In this document: one piece after another, positions 1 through 8,887 of the stretch
Layout of the letters: each line of letters opens with the position of its first letter
Numbering within the stretch: the first letter of the stretch is position 1
From: Solibacillus sp. FSL H8-0538
GTDB lineage: Bacteria > Bacillota > Bacilli > Bacillales_A > Planococcaceae
Length of the DNA stretch: 64,000 nucleotides
Assembly: GCF_038003525.1 (NCBI RefSeq)
Contig: NZ_JBBOPI010000001.1
Location: 611,001-675,000, forward strand
Direction: 5' to 3'
The notes under the pieces: generated by a model
Told to the model about the DNA's origin: nothing
Databases searched by the model: none
Seen by the model: the letters and a program-made list of their open reading frames with translations, nothing else
Position numbers and translations under genes: made by a program

Positions 1-154
1 GAATTGTTTTCGTTATGTCAAAAGATTTGAGGTGATTTACTTATCTACTGCGTGACCGCACAGTAGTTAAAACCATTCTCCTATTCCGTCATTATATGCT
101 ATCGCTTCATGATGAACGGAAAACTTACAACTGAATATGTGTAGAGAAGTAAGC

Positions 155-203
155 AAAAATAAGAGAGTCCAGCTTCAAGGCGTAGAGGCCAGACTCTCTC
201 TAT
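155..203 (-). terminator. Terminator of the helicase operon
   Basis: An inverted repeat (arms near 162-173 and 188-199, AGAGAGTC against GACTCTCT) lies directly after the helicase stop. On the minus strand it is followed by a T-rich stretch, as expected for an intrinsic terminator. Positions 1-150 hold no gene I can support. Confidence 0.7.
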
Positions 204-2977
204 TATTTCAACACAGTCGTATCGAGCATCATCAAATCGAATAGCTCATCATTTTGTAGCTCAGTTAACCACTGACTCGATTGAATAAGCTCCTCAGATA
301 ATGCAGATTTCATCGTAATCATCTTATCAATTTTTTCCTCGATTGTTCCGATTGTAATAAATTTATGAACTTGAACGAACTGTGTTTGTCCAATTCGGTA
401 GGCGCGATCGGTAGCCTGATTTTCTACCGCCGGATTCCACCAACGATCCGCATGCAGCACATGATTCGCAGCTGTTAAATTCAGCCCCGTCCCACCAGCC
501 TTTAATGACAAAAGAAAAATCGGGAACTCACCAGCTTGGAACGCTTCAACCAAACGATCGCGCTGCTGCTTGGGCATACTACCTGTTAAAAAAGGTACGT
601 CAATATCATAAATCTCAGACAAGCAATGTTGAAGCAAATTGCCCATGCCAATATATTGCGTGAAAATCAAACATTGCTCACCATTTTCAACAATCCCTGC
701 AGCGAGCTCAACAATACGCTTTAACTTCACAGAACGGTTCAGCATCGTCTGTGCATCATCAAAAGGCTCCTTTAAATACAAAGCTGGATGATTACATAGC
801 TGTTTTAACTTACTCAGCATCTTTAAAATACGGCCCTTTTTTTCAAAACCGGTCATTTGCTCTAGCTGTGCAAGCGTATCTTCAATATAGCCTTCATAAA
901 GCGCAGCCTGTTCACTCGTTAGCGCACAAAACTCCTGTATTTCCTGTTTATCCGGCAAGTTTAACATTAAATCCGGATCACGCTTCGTACGGCGCAGTAA
1001 GAACGGGCGAATTTTTGTACGTAAAATGCGCTTATGCTGTTCGGACTCGTCTCGTTCAATGGGTAAAATAAACTGCTCCTGGAATTTGCCGAAGCTACCT
1101 AGATAACCTTTATGAATAAAGTCAAAGATCGCCCATAGCTCAGAAAGACGATTTTCTACCGGCGTTCCTGTCAGTGCAATATGGTGAATGCCTTGTAGCT
1201 TGCGGATCGAACGAGATTGAAGCGTTTGCATATTTTTAATATTTTGTGCTTCATCGAGCGTCACGGTTGACCATTCGACTTGCTGTAAAAACTCAGCATC
1301 TTGTGACACGGTTCCGTACGTTGATAAAATAACGTGTGGCTTATGTTCTTTTAAATAGGTAGTGAATTCCACTTCTTTTAAGCGCTTCGAGCCGTAATGC
1401 GTATAGACATTTAACATTGGTGCAAAACGAGCAAGTTCTTTTTGCCAGTTGCCTACAACGGACGTTGGACAAATGATAATTGTCGGCTTATCCTCCTGTA
1501 GCGTCTCAATGGTATACAGTAAATACGTAATGAGCTGCACAGTTTTTCCAAGGCCCATATCATCAGCAAGACAAGCGCCAAACTTTTGCTCGCGCATAAA
1601 CACTAGCCATTCAAAACCTTCCTGCTGATATGGACGGAGCTCTGCTTGCAGTAAGCTTGGCACCATCACTTTAGGCAAGCCTTGCTTATCATGTAGCTGC
1701 TCAATATACTCTTTTAAAGAATTTTGCATTTCAAAAGCGAAAAACGGGTCATCGCGTTCGGCATCTTCCTCGTCATCTTCAAGCGGTGCCGTTAACGTTT
1801 CAGGAAGCTCACGGAACAGTAATTCACGTACCGTCCAGTTTTCCTCGTCCGCTTGTTCCATTAATTCGCGCATTTCCATCATCCAGTTCGCATCAATACG
1901 GAACCATTCCGCACCAATTCGTACAAACTCACGCTTTTCTTCAACAAGCTTGCGGAACTGCTCGGCGGACATATCTTCTCCATTCATCGAGAACTGCCAT
2001 TTGAACGTTAAAATATCATCTAGTCCAGCAACCTTTCTCGCAGAAGCATTGCCTGCACTCACACGGACACGCATTTTCGACTGTTTTAGTTCTTTTAACC
2101 ATGCCGGCAAAATAATATCAAAGCCAAGCGCCTGTAATTTTGCTAACTCATCACGTAAAAAGCGACGTACGTGAGCATCCTTCATCGGTACATGTATAAA
2201 TGTTGAAGCAGTAGGAAACATATCAGTATCCGTCAAGTCCATCAGCTCTAAGATTTGGTGCTGCAGGCTTTCAATATCTGCTGCTAAATGTACCCATTTT
2301 TCAGGTAGCGCCATTTCAAGCGGCAGTGCGCGCTTACGAATGGCAGGTGTCCAAAGCTTCGCTGAGGTAGGACCTGTGAGCACCGTTTCAAGCAGCCACA
2401 TTTCTTCCATTTCCTCGGGCTCGCTTAAACGTAGTGAAACTTTAATACCATCAATGACACGTTCCGTTTGTAGCGGCCAGCCACCATTACGGAAAAATGG
2501 GATAAGCGCTGGTACATCTGCGGTTAAAATGCCTGCAGCGGCTAGCTTTTGTTCAGTCGCGACCGTTAATAATTCGGCATTGTCCATTGCAAATGTAAAA
2601 CGTCCATCAGTTAGCTCGGCAAAATCCCATAGCTTTTCACTCGTCCAGTACGGCAGTGTTTGCTGAATTTGTTCAAATAGCTGCTGTGTCTCTTCGTCTG
2701 CCGCATTTGTTTGGATAAACGGATGCTTATAAGCAGGGGACAGTACTTCGAGTAGCTCTGCAGCGGTCATCGTTAGATCTCGTTCCTCAAGTGATGCTTG
2801 AAGTCCGTAAAAATTCGCTTCATATTTAAAAAATAGCGTAGGAATCCAGTTAATTGGTGGAAGAATTAAGCCTGCATCATTGACCGCCATGACAGAAAAA
2901 AGACCGGGGCGAATCGTGGTGATTTTGAGGCGTAGCGATTTTACGAATGGCATTGTCTTGTCAAATGTTTTGTTCAT
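203..2977 (-). CDS. ywqA: SNF2-family DNA helicase (YwqA-like)
   Basis: A 924-residue Swi2/Snf2-type ATPase that should translocate on double-stranded DNA or remodel nucleoprotein. The N-terminal ~440 residues resemble the bacterial SNF2-associated region. The ATPase core follows: Walker A DDMGLGKT near residue 472, Walker B DEAQ near 574, LTGTP near 604. A C-terminal helicase lobe carries the Snf2 signature (GGTGLNL, then DRAYRIGQ, about 830-865). Length is close to B. subtilis YwqA as I recall it. The SWIM-protein gene lies just upstream on the same strand, a pairing common in Firmicutes. The ATG at 2977 has no Shine-Dalgarno of its own and an in-frame stop just upstream. A strong site 34 bases upstream instead serves a 10-codon cistron whose TGA overlaps this ATG, so translation is probably coupled. 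The cellular role is not established. Confidence 0.92.
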   Translation of the reverse strand: MNKTFDKTMPFVKSLRLKITTIRPGLFSVMAVNDAGLILPPINWIPTLFFKYEANFYGLQASLEERDLTMTAAELLEVLSPAYKHPFIQTNAADEETQQLFEQIQQTLPYWTSEKLWDFAELTDGRFTFAMDNAELLTVATEQKLAAAGILTADVPALIPFFRNGGWPLQTERVIDGIKVSLRLSEPEEMEEMWLLETVLTGPTSAKLWTPAIRKRALPLEMALPEKWVHLAADIESLQHQILELMDLTDTDMFPTASTFIHVPMKDAHVRRFLRDELAKLQALGFDIILPAWLKELKQSKMRVRVSAGNASARKVAGLDDILTFKWQFSMNGEDMSAEQFRKLVEEKREFVRIGAEWFRIDANWMMEMRELMEQADEENWTVRELLFRELPETLTAPLEDDEEDAERDDPFFAFEMQNSLKEYIEQLHDKQGLPKVMVPSLLQAELRPYQQEGFEWLVFMREQKFGACLADDMGLGKTVQLITYLLYTIETLQEDKPTIIICPTSVVGNWQKELARFAPMLNVYTHYGSKRLKEVEFTTYLKEHKPHVILSTYGTVSQDAEFLQQVEWSTVTLDEAQNIKNMQTLQSRSIRKLQGIHHIALTGTPVENRLSELWAIFDFIHKGYLGSFGKFQEQFILPIERDESEQHKRILRTKIRPFLLRRTKRDPDLMLNLPDKQEIQEFCALTSEQAALYEGYIEDTLAQLEQMTGFEKKGRILKMLSKLKQLCNHPALYLKEPFDDAQTMLNRSVKLKRIVELAAGIVENGEQCLIFTQYIGMGNLLQHCLSEIYDIDVPFLTGSMPKQQRDRLVEAFQAGEFPIFLLSLKAGGTGLNLTAANHVLHADRWWNPAVENQATDRAYRIGQTQFVQVHKFITIGTIEEKIDKMITMKSALSEELIQSSQWLTELQNDELFDLMMLDTTVLK

Positions 2978-3006
2978 AACTTAAGCGCTTTACGCGTAAA
3001 ACGCAT
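2974..3006 (-). CDS. 10-codon leader cistron overlapping the helicase start
   Basis: Reads M-R-F-T-R-K-A-L-K-L-stop. It is preceded at ideal spacing by AAAGGAGGTG, which itself overlaps the stop codon of the SWIM gene. Its TGA shares the ATGA of the helicase start. Because the helicase start has no ribosome site and its frame is closed upstream, this cistron is the most likely route by which ribosomes reach it. Whether the peptide itself matters is unknown. Confidence 0.55.
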   Translation of the reverse strand: MRFTRKALKL

Positions 3007-3017
3007 CTGCACCTCCT

Positions 3018-4592
3018 TTATGTGAGTAGATTACTCTTTTCAATTTCCTCCTGCAATGCACGGAGTCGTTTATAATTTTGTCGTACGGCTTGAATATAAT
3101 CATGCCAAAACGTCATTTTACCTGCTTTTTTAGCTGCAGACTTCATTGACCTCCAAATTCGCACAGCTTGCTTATAATTCATCCGTGATTTTTGGCCAAC
3201 TTCATCCATCGCATAATAATGGTAGAGCGGCAATGTTACTTCCGGTGCTTCAGCAAGCACAACCTTCAAGCCGCATGCATCTAGGTACGAAATCGACGAA
3301 GGGTATAGCTGATGCAACGCCGCCCAGTCTGAAAAACGCTTTTTGCGAATTAAATACTCAGAAAAAGGCTGTACCCCGTACTTTCCAAAAGCCGAATAAA
3401 GCGTCAGCTCCTGTTCCTCCGTTAGCTCAATCTCTGCATACAGCTGATCAATTGAGCGCGTAAACATTTGGCGTCGCATCGGCTGTAAGATTTGCTGAAT
3501 AAACTGTTCTAAATACGGCAGAACGGCTTTTAAAATTTGTGCTGAGGCCTCTATGAAAGACTGTTTTTGTGAAAAGCGCGCAATTGCAATAAATGTGTCC
3601 AAATTGTCTGGTGAAACCTTCGTTAATACTTGCTCGAGCGCTTCGTCGTTTTTAAGCATCACATAAAACAACGCAGGAATCGTGTCAATCGCAATATCCG
3701 TTTTAACCAGTCTTAGTCCTTCTAGCGCAACAAGTTCAGCCGTAATTCGCTTGTTTTCGGTAAAGACGCTCGACCAAAACAGCAAATATATATTTAGACG
3801 TAAATGAGGCACTCCTTTTTCTTGAAGGAGTAGGGTAAGCACCATGTCCTGCAATGCATCATAAAACGGATCCGTTGCGAACAAGCGTGATCTTGCCTCC
3901 AGCTCTTTGACGTAGGACGCAATCGTTTCCAATGATTTATCAACAAAATACTGGAAATAATCCGATTCGATGGGTGAACTTGTTTTAATCAAATGCGCCC
4001 ACACTTTATTTAACATTGCCAACTCGATGAATAATTTATACAATGGCTGCCACTCACGTTCAAATGGCATATGACGGAGTAGCTTCGTCCGTGCTGCATC
4101 TACTAAAGAAGCAACTAAATAGCTCTCAATGCGGCGATCTTCTTTTAGTAAATGGCTAAGCACTTCATCGACCATGCGCTGCCAACTTTCGGGGCTACGA
4201 TCACTCGCTAATGAATTCAGCTGCACACTTCTTTTCGCGCGCCATGTACTCGACCAGTCCTGCACCGAACCAAAATATTGATACAGAGCTAATATGACGC
4301 CTACTTGATGACGGCAAATGTCTGGTTGCGGACAACTACAGGTAATTTGCTTTCGCTTAAAATCAACTAACACGTCAGCAGCGCGTACATCTTGAACAAT
4401 GGTATATAACACCGTACTAAATGGAATAAAACGATCAAATAGTATGGATTTATTACGAACAGAAAAAACTGCCCGTCGCACGAGTTCTATATCCTCACTT
4501 GAAGATGGGTGCAATTGTTGCTCGTATTTCTCGAGCTCTTGCTGAATAAACATCGCATTGTCACGCGCAATTTCGGAAATTGATAATCCCAT
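3018..4592 (-). CDS. ywqB: SWIM zinc-finger protein (YwqB-like)
   Basis: A 524-residue cytoplasmic protein with a SWIM zinc-binding motif near the N-terminus: C85, C87, C93 and H95, giving C-x-C-x5-C-x-H. The rest is largely helical with no recognisable catalytic motif. SWIM proteins next to SNF2 helicases are thought to act with them in DNA binding or as subunits; that is family context, not something the sequence proves. A good ribosome site (AAGGAGAG) precedes the ATG. It is the first gene of a two-gene minus-strand operon with ywqA, and its stop overlaps the ribosome site of the leader cistron. A TATAAT at 4714-4719 (minus) could be the operon promoter, although its -35 is poor. Confidence 0.88.
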   Translation of the reverse strand: MGLSISEIARDNAMFIQQELEKYEQQLHPSSSEDIELVRRAVFSVRNKSILFDRFIPFSTVLYTIVQDVRAADVLVDFKRKQITCSCPQPDICRHQVGVILALYQYFGSVQDWSSTWRAKRSVQLNSLASDRSPESWQRMVDEVLSHLLKEDRRIESYLVASLVDAARTKLLRHMPFEREWQPLYKLFIELAMLNKVWAHLIKTSSPIESDYFQYFVDKSLETIASYVKELEARSRLFATDPFYDALQDMVLTLLLQEKGVPHLRLNIYLLFWSSVFTENKRITAELVALEGLRLVKTDIAIDTIPALFYVMLKNDEALEQVLTKVSPDNLDTFIAIARFSQKQSFIEASAQILKAVLPYLEQFIQQILQPMRRQMFTRSIDQLYAEIELTEEQELTLYSAFGKYGVQPFSEYLIRKKRFSDWAALHQLYPSSISYLDACGLKVVLAEAPEVTLPLYHYYAMDEVGQKSRMNYKQAVRIWRSMKSAAKKAGKMTFWHDYIQAVRQNYKRLRALQEEIEKSNLLT

Positions 4593-5400
4593 TTCATCTC
4601 TCCTTAGAAAACTCGGCGATTACCGAGCCTTTTGACGACCGTAAAGTTTAATTGCACTTTTTAGATCGTCAATATTAAATACTTTCTGACGTTCCAAAAA
4701 AGTCGTTCCTTTCATTATACTTCGAAAACGAATCGTGCGTAAATGAGAACGACTGCATACAATTTTCGACAAACAAAAAAGCAACCATCTACTGGCTACT
4801 TTTTGTTTTCAAGCATATAATTTTTTCCATTTTATGTGATCCAATAACCCAACAATGAACTTAATTCTTGAAGTGCGAGCAGAGAAGTGAATAATCGGAA
4901 GTACTTATTACCGAAATTCACAATATTTAAGTTCCTTAGGAGGCGGCGGATATTTATATACAGTAGAAATTTATATTCCGCGATGCTGAAGTCACAAGTA
5001 AGGAACATCGCTTTTCAATGGTTTCTGGAATTAAGGCATACGAATTATGTAAATCAACATAAGTTAATTGTATGATGCATCCTTCCGGTATACACAGACA
5101 CACGTTTTTCGTTTAACAGTTTTGGCAAAAGACCCATTCGAAAAAATAATAAAGTACTACAAAATGTGGTTGTTTGAAATGGAGCAAGTATGGGGAAAAT
5201 AGTGAGGAAGTAAGCTCTGATTAATCAGATTTTACCGACTTTCTGATGATTCTACCAAAAAATAACACACTATTGTTCGTATTTAAAGGTATTCGTCACT
5301 TGAAAGCACTAAGCGTGCCATGGACATCTAAATTTACCTATCCTCATATACTGTGTTAAAATTAGAAAAATCAGAATATTTTAACGTTAGGAGGGATATT
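4593..5400. other. Intergenic region between the helicase operon and the IDEAL gene
   Basis: Holds a possible minus-strand promoter (TATAAT 4714-4719) and an imperfect terminator-like hairpin at about 4773-4805. A possible 25-codon minus-strand reading frame with a TTG start spans 4620-4697, with AAAGGA upstream; I do not trust it because the candidate promoter would start transcription at its ribosome site. A coding-like remnant at 5068-5202 is listed separately. The rest looks non-coding. Confidence 0.4.
5068..5202 (+). pseudogene. C-terminal coding remnant, family unknown
   Basis: An open stretch of 44 codons ending in TAG whose composition looks like real protein (…AKDPFEKIIKYYKMW…), with no ribosome site and no credible start. 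It may be the tail of a lost gene. I do not recognise the family. Confidence 0.25.
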
Positions 5401-5877
5401 ATGATTCACGTGCAATTCATGAAACCATTCTATACAAAAGTGTCCGGTACTAAGCTACGACTTGTTTTCGCATATCAGTACTTTTCAATTACGAAAGACG
5501 ACGAGGTTTTTCACTTCATTCCCATTGAAGGTAAAGAAATGGTCGTTAATTTAAATACGATGCAAGTCGAAAATTTATCTGAAGTATTTGTTTTTCAGCG
5601 CGGCAATCGATTTATCCGCTTACCACTCTACCAGCTCCTACTCATTTCAAACGTACACGAGCATTTAATGCCAATTTTGGAGAACGCTTCATCCCACGTC
5701 CCAATGGCGCAGTTCGTACCAAATGAAATGGACGACGAAGTGCAAGAAATCATTCACGCACTGGAAGAGGAAAACCTAGCTCGCCTAATCGACGACGCCC
5801 TAACCGATCGGAACGAACTCCTTTTCAACGACCTCTTGCTTCAAAAAGCAAAGCTCAACGGAGGATATACAACGTGA
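5401..5877 (+). CDS. IDEAL-domain protein
   Basis: A 158-residue cytoplasmic protein. A short C-terminal segment (residues ~125-147, ARLIDDALTDRNELLFNDL) fits the IDEAL domain found in YpiB and at the end of ComK. The rest (beta-rich residues 1-90) has no family I recognise. I chose the ATG at 5401 because AGGAGGG lies just upstream; an upstream in-frame ATG at 5353 lacks a ribosome site. It is monocistronic, with a terminator immediately downstream. In known proteins the IDEAL segment is a protein-interaction or adaptor motif, so a regulatory role is possible but unproven. Confidence 0.7.
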   Translation: MIHVQFMKPFYTKVSGTKLRLVFAYQYFSITKDDEVFHFIPIEGKEMVVNLNTMQVENLSEVFVFQRGNRFIRLPLYQLLLISNVHEHLMPILENASSHVPMAQFVPNEMDDEVQEIIHALEEENLARLIDDALTDRNELLFNDLLLQKAKLNGGYTT

Positions 5878-5893
5878 ACAAAGCTTACATTTA

Positions 5894-5933
5894 AAGCACT
5901 TTCGATTAAGTTAATCGGAAGTGCTGTTTTTTT
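5894..5933 (+). terminator. Terminator after the IDEAL gene
   Basis: A 13-bp stem (AGCACTTTCGATT against AATCGGAAGTGCT, one mismatch) with a short loop is followed by eight T residues. Confidence 0.85.
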
Positions 5934-6060
5934 ATCGATTGAACGCACCAACACAGCTCCAGAACGAACTAACAGACATCACCAACGAACTAAGCCCACC
6001 AAAAACCGCATCAAATCGCACCCAAAACCCCACATTCTACACCAATCCCAATAAAAATAT

Positions 6061-6089
6061 TTCACACAACGAGAAGAAAGTTGTATACT
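6061..6089 (+). promoter_or_regulatory. Probable sigma-A promoter of wecC
   Basis: TTCACA (6061-6066), a 17-bp spacer and TATACT (6084-6089). This would give a 5' leader of about 220 nt before wecC, within which I see no clear structure. Confidence 0.45.
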
Positions 6090-6316
6090 TTCATGTAGGA
6101 TAATTTTATTTCCTATTAAATGCAACTTACTCAGAACAGCAAGCGTTCTAATAAATGCAGGATTCGAATGGATACGTTTCGGGAATAATAAGTTATTATG
6201 CGGAACAACCTAGAGCGCAGCATAACAACTAAAGCGTATTTATACTAAGCGAATCACCCATAAAAACTACAACAATCACATATATTCGTTTTCGAAATTG
6301 AAAGGAAGTAACGGTC

Positions 6317-7585
6317 ATGACAAAATCAATTTGTGTCGTTGGATTAGGGTATATTGGTTTACCAACGGCGGTAATGTTTGCAAATCACGGCGTAAAGGTA
6401 CACGGAGTTGACTTGAATCCGGCAGCAGTGAAAAGTATTCAAGAAAAACAATTGCACATCGAGGAAAACGGTCTTCAAGAACGTTTAAATAATGCAGTAG
6501 ATGGAGGTTTCCTAACAGCATCTACAACACCAGTAGTCGCGGATGTGTTTATTATTGCCGTTCCATCGCCGATTAATCCGGATAATACAGCGAACTTAGA
6601 GTATGTTCGCCTGGCGACAGCCTCGATCGTTCCTTACGTGAAAAAAGGGGACTTAGTAATTTTAGAGTCTACAGTACCACCGAAAACAGTTGAAAATATT
6701 ATGCTACCAGAATTAATTAAGTCCGGTCTTGAAATTGGCACGGAGCTATATGTGTCTCACTCACCTGAGCGCGTGATTCCGGGCCGCATCTTTGAAGAGT
6801 TAGTAAATAATGACCGAATTGTTGGCGGTATCAATCAAAAATCTGCGGAATTAACAAAAGAGCTATACGAAACATTTGTACAAGGTGCTATCCATATAAC
6901 GGACGCAACGACTGCGGAGCTCGTAAAAGTTATGGAAAACACATACCGAGACGTAAATATTGCGTTTGCCAACGAACTTGCGAAAATGGCTGAAAAGTTA
7001 GACGTAAACATTTGGGAAGCGATTAAATTCGCGAACTATCACCCACGCGTAAACGTTCACTTCCCAGGTCCGGGCGTAGGCGGTCACTGTATCGCAGTCG
7101 ATCCTTGGTTCCTAGTGGAGCTAGGTGGGGATACGGCACAAATTATTCACCTTTCTCGTCACACGAATGACTCTATGCCAAGCTACACGGCACAAAAAAC
7201 GCAAGCCATCCTGAATCAAAACGGCATCGCGGGCGCAACGGTAGCTGTTCTTGGACTAGCATTCAAAGGAAACGTGGATGATATGCGCGAAAGCCCATCG
7301 ACAATCGTAATCGACGAGCTGCATAAACTTGGCTTAACTGTTATTTCGCATGATCCACATATTAAAGAAAACAAACATGCAACGCAGACACAAAGCTTGG
7401 ACGAAGCGGTTGAAAATGCAGACATCCTGCTATTCTTAACGGATCACAACGAATTCAAATCACTAGCAGCGGCTACAGTAAAATCGAAAAACAAAATTGT
7501 TTTCGATACGAAAAATTGCTTAAACCGCTCACAATGGGAGCAAGCAGGCTTCCAGTTCCACCTATTAGGCGACGCAAAAAACTAA
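6317..7585 (+). CDS. wecC: UDP-N-acetyl-D-mannosamine dehydrogenase
   Basis: A 422-residue NAD-dependent UDP-sugar dehydrogenase, expected to oxidise UDP-ManNAc to UDP-ManNAc-uronic acid in two steps. The N-terminal Rossmann motif VGLGYIGLP is at residues 8-16. The catalytic cysteine is C258 in GPGVGGHCIAVDPW, and the C-terminal UDP-binding domain carries GLAFKGNVDDMRESP. The pattern (SRDVNIAFANEL-like segment, then HPRVN) is closer to E. coli WecC than to UDP-glucose dehydrogenases. AAAGGAAG lies upstream of the ATG. The next gene, tagA, transfers ManNAc, and csaB lies at the far end of the window, so the product most likely feeds a cell wall polymer containing ManNAc-type sugars. A uronic-acid residue in this strain's polymer is an inference. 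Confidence 0.85.
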   Translation: MTKSICVVGLGYIGLPTAVMFANHGVKVHGVDLNPAAVKSIQEKQLHIEENGLQERLNNAVDGGFLTASTTPVVADVFIIAVPSPINPDNTANLEYVRLATASIVPYVKKGDLVILESTVPPKTVENIMLPELIKSGLEIGTELYVSHSPERVIPGRIFEELVNNDRIVGGINQKSAELTKELYETFVQGAIHITDATTAELVKVMENTYRDVNIAFANELAKMAEKLDVNIWEAIKFANYHPRVNVHFPGPGVGGHCIAVDPWFLVELGGDTAQIIHLSRHTNDSMPSYTAQKTQAILNQNGIAGATVAVLGLAFKGNVDDMRESPSTIVIDELHKLGLTVISHDPHIKENKHATQTQSLDEAVENADILLFLTDHNEFKSLAAATVKSKNKIVFDTKNCLNRSQWEQAGFQFHLLGDAKN

Positions 7586-7598
7586 TGAAGTAATTACT

Positions 7599-7632
7599 GG
7601 CAGTGTGCACTCGCGCACTGCCGTATCTTTTA
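7599..7632 (+). terminator. Terminator after wecC
   Basis: GGCAGTG pairs with CACTGCC across a short loop, followed by a weak T-rich stretch (TCTTTTAT). Confidence 0.55.
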
Positions 7633-7693
7633 TATTGGTATGTTACATTTCGTTGTTTTTCTAACGCGTATTGTTACAATCGGCGAAATTGAC

Positions 7694-7748
7694 ATACAAC
7701 TTATTTGAAATTAAGCGTCATTGGCACTTATTTACGGATAAGTTGTAT
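7694..7748. repeat. 11-bp inverted repeat between wecC and tagA
   Basis: ATACAACTTAT at 7694-7704 is exactly inverted at 7738-7748. The similarity continues outward through AATTG and a flanking CGAAATTGAC/GTCAATTTTCG pair, so the whole 7684-7777 segment is loosely palindromic. It could be an operator, a leader structure for tagA or a decayed small mobile element. Confidence 0.5.
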
Positions 7749-7873
7749 CTCCAATTCGTCAATTTTCGTCTTTTAACAAAAAAATTCTATGTTCTAAAAA
7801 TGACATTTATATAAACGAACCAACATCCAACAACAGACATAAAAAAATCCCACCCAAAGAAAGGAATATCCAA

Positions 7874-8593
7874 ATGAAAGAATCCGTACTCGGTATTCAA
7901 GTAAACACGGAAAACTATGATGAATTGTTGCCGAAAGTATTCGAACGCATCGAAACGCAGCAGAAATCTCTTGTCGTAGCGATCAATCCGGAAAAAATAA
8001 TAAAAGCCAAAGAAGACCCAGCGCTAAAAACGCTCCTAAACAATGCGGAATTCCAAATTCCAGATGGGATCGGTGTTATCCTTGCCTCGAAAATCCAAAA
8101 GGGGCAAATCACAACGCGGGTTACCGGTGTAGATATGATGATGCGCCTTTGCGAAGAATCAGCGACACGCCAAAAGCCAATCTTCTTATATGGAGGAAAG
8201 CCGGGCGTTGCTGACAAAGCTGCACAAAAACTAAAAGAACTGTACCCCAACATCCTAATAAGCGGCACACAGGATGGTTATGAAAAGAACAACCAAAACG
8301 TACTCGACAAAATCAACGCGGCCAAGCCAGACCTCTTATTCGTTGCGATGGGTTCACCGAAGCAGGAAAATTGGATCAACGCGAACCGTGACCAGCTGCA
8401 CCCGACGATTTATCAAGGTGTTGGAGGCTCATTTGACGTGCTGGCGGGAACGGTGAAGCGCGCACCGGAGATTTTCCAAAAGGTAGGGATGGAGTGGTTT
8501 TACCGTTTAATGAAGGAACCCCACCGAATTAAACGTCAAATCGCACTACCATTATTTCTATTAGAAGTAGCACGCAACTCGAAAAAGCAGTAG
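7874..8593 (+). CDS. tagA: WecG/TagA/CpsF-family N-acetylmannosaminyltransferase
   Basis: A 239-residue GT26 glycosyltransferase that transfers ManNAc from UDP-ManNAc to undecaprenyl-linked GlcNAc on the inner face of the membrane. This is a committed step in wall teichoic acid or SCWP linkage synthesis. The family core is clear: NPEK at 38-41, the PDGIG segment with D64, GSPKQE-W in the middle, GGSFDVLAG near the end, and the C-terminal basic appendage (YRLMKEPHRIKRQ) that docks on the membrane. At the position of the active-site-pocket Thr of T. italicus TagA (alignment from memory) I read Ala36, which deserves checking. AAAGGAA lies upstream of the ATG. The SLH-gene context favours SCWP synthesis over teichoic acid. 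Confidence 0.88.
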   Translation: MKESVLGIQVNTENYDELLPKVFERIETQQKSLVVAINPEKIIKAKEDPALKTLLNNAEFQIPDGIGVILASKIQKGQITTRVTGVDMMMRLCEESATRQKPIFLYGGKPGVADKAAQKLKELYPNILISGTQDGYEKNNQNVLDKINAAKPDLLFVAMGSPKQENWINANRDQLHPTIYQGVGGSFDVLAGTVKRAPEIFQKVGMEWFYRLMKEPHRIKRQIALPLFLLEVARNSKKQ

Positions 8594-8649
8594 TGTCAAG
8601 CATTTACACATGGCAGTAAAAAAAATCCTGTAATCTTTGTAATATTTCA

Positions 8650-8678
8650 TTGTACATTTGTAATGTAAGTGTTACACT
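8650..8678 (+). promoter_or_regulatory. Possible promoter of a small RNA downstream of tagA
   Basis: TTGTAC, a 17-bp spacer and TACACT, starting 57 bp after the tagA stop. Transcription would begin near 8685, with no open reading frame before the strong terminator that follows. Confidence 0.4.
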
Positions 8679-8684
8679 GTATGC

Positions 8685-8808
8685 AGTAGTAAGATTTCCT
8701 CTATGATATACAGTAACTTTCAAACTTTTCCCTGCAAGGAAAAAAAACGGTTGGTAGCCCGAGAAGAAGGCTTTAGCATTTAGATGCTAAAGCCTTCTTC
8801 TTTTTTTT
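8685..8808 (+). ncRNA. Candidate small RNA between tagA and the S-layer gene
   Basis: About 124 nt, from the predicted start to the T-run of a very strong terminator. No coding potential is visible. It contains a 28-nt motif (TTTCCCTGCAAGG, 8 nt, CGGTTGG; 8728-8754) that recurs in the opposite orientation at 53208-53235, inside the 3' UTR of the NlpC/P60 gene. The RNA could therefore pair with that mRNA. An alternative is that this is just the 3' UTR of tagA. No known RNA family is recognised. Confidence 0.35.
8763..8808 (+). terminator. Strong intrinsic terminator
   Basis: A perfect stem of about 17 bp (AGAAGAAGGCTTTAGCAT against its complement) closes on a 4-nt loop and runs into about ten T residues. 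Confidence 0.92.
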
Positions 8809-8887
8809 GTGGATAAGAAAGTATAACTTTCTTATCCACATAAGTAAGGACATCAACTCGCCCTATTTTGGGCGAGTTGTGTTTTTC
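8809..8887 (+). repeat. Double-hairpin intergenic repeat, copy 1
   Basis: Hairpin I (8809-8839) is GTGGATAAGAAAG, loop, CTTTCTTATCCAC. After a linker containing AAGTAAGGACAT, hairpin II (8855-8878) is AACTCGCCC, TATTTT, GGGCGAGTT, followed by GTGTTTTTC. A near-identical copy lies at 59761-59838 and a diverged one at about 34275-34327. Stem changes between copies are compensated. Confidence 0.8.

Noticed and set aside
4620-4715. Small gene of 25-31 codons upstream of the SWIM gene
   Set aside because: Its start overlaps the candidate -10 region and I have no evidence of conservation; mentioned only as part of the intergenic region.
8721-8762. A c-di-GMP or c-di-AMP riboswitch in front of the S-layer gene
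   Set aside because: The conserved cores of those riboswitches as I know them are absent, and a strong terminator plus a separate promoter lie between this segment and the S-layer gene.
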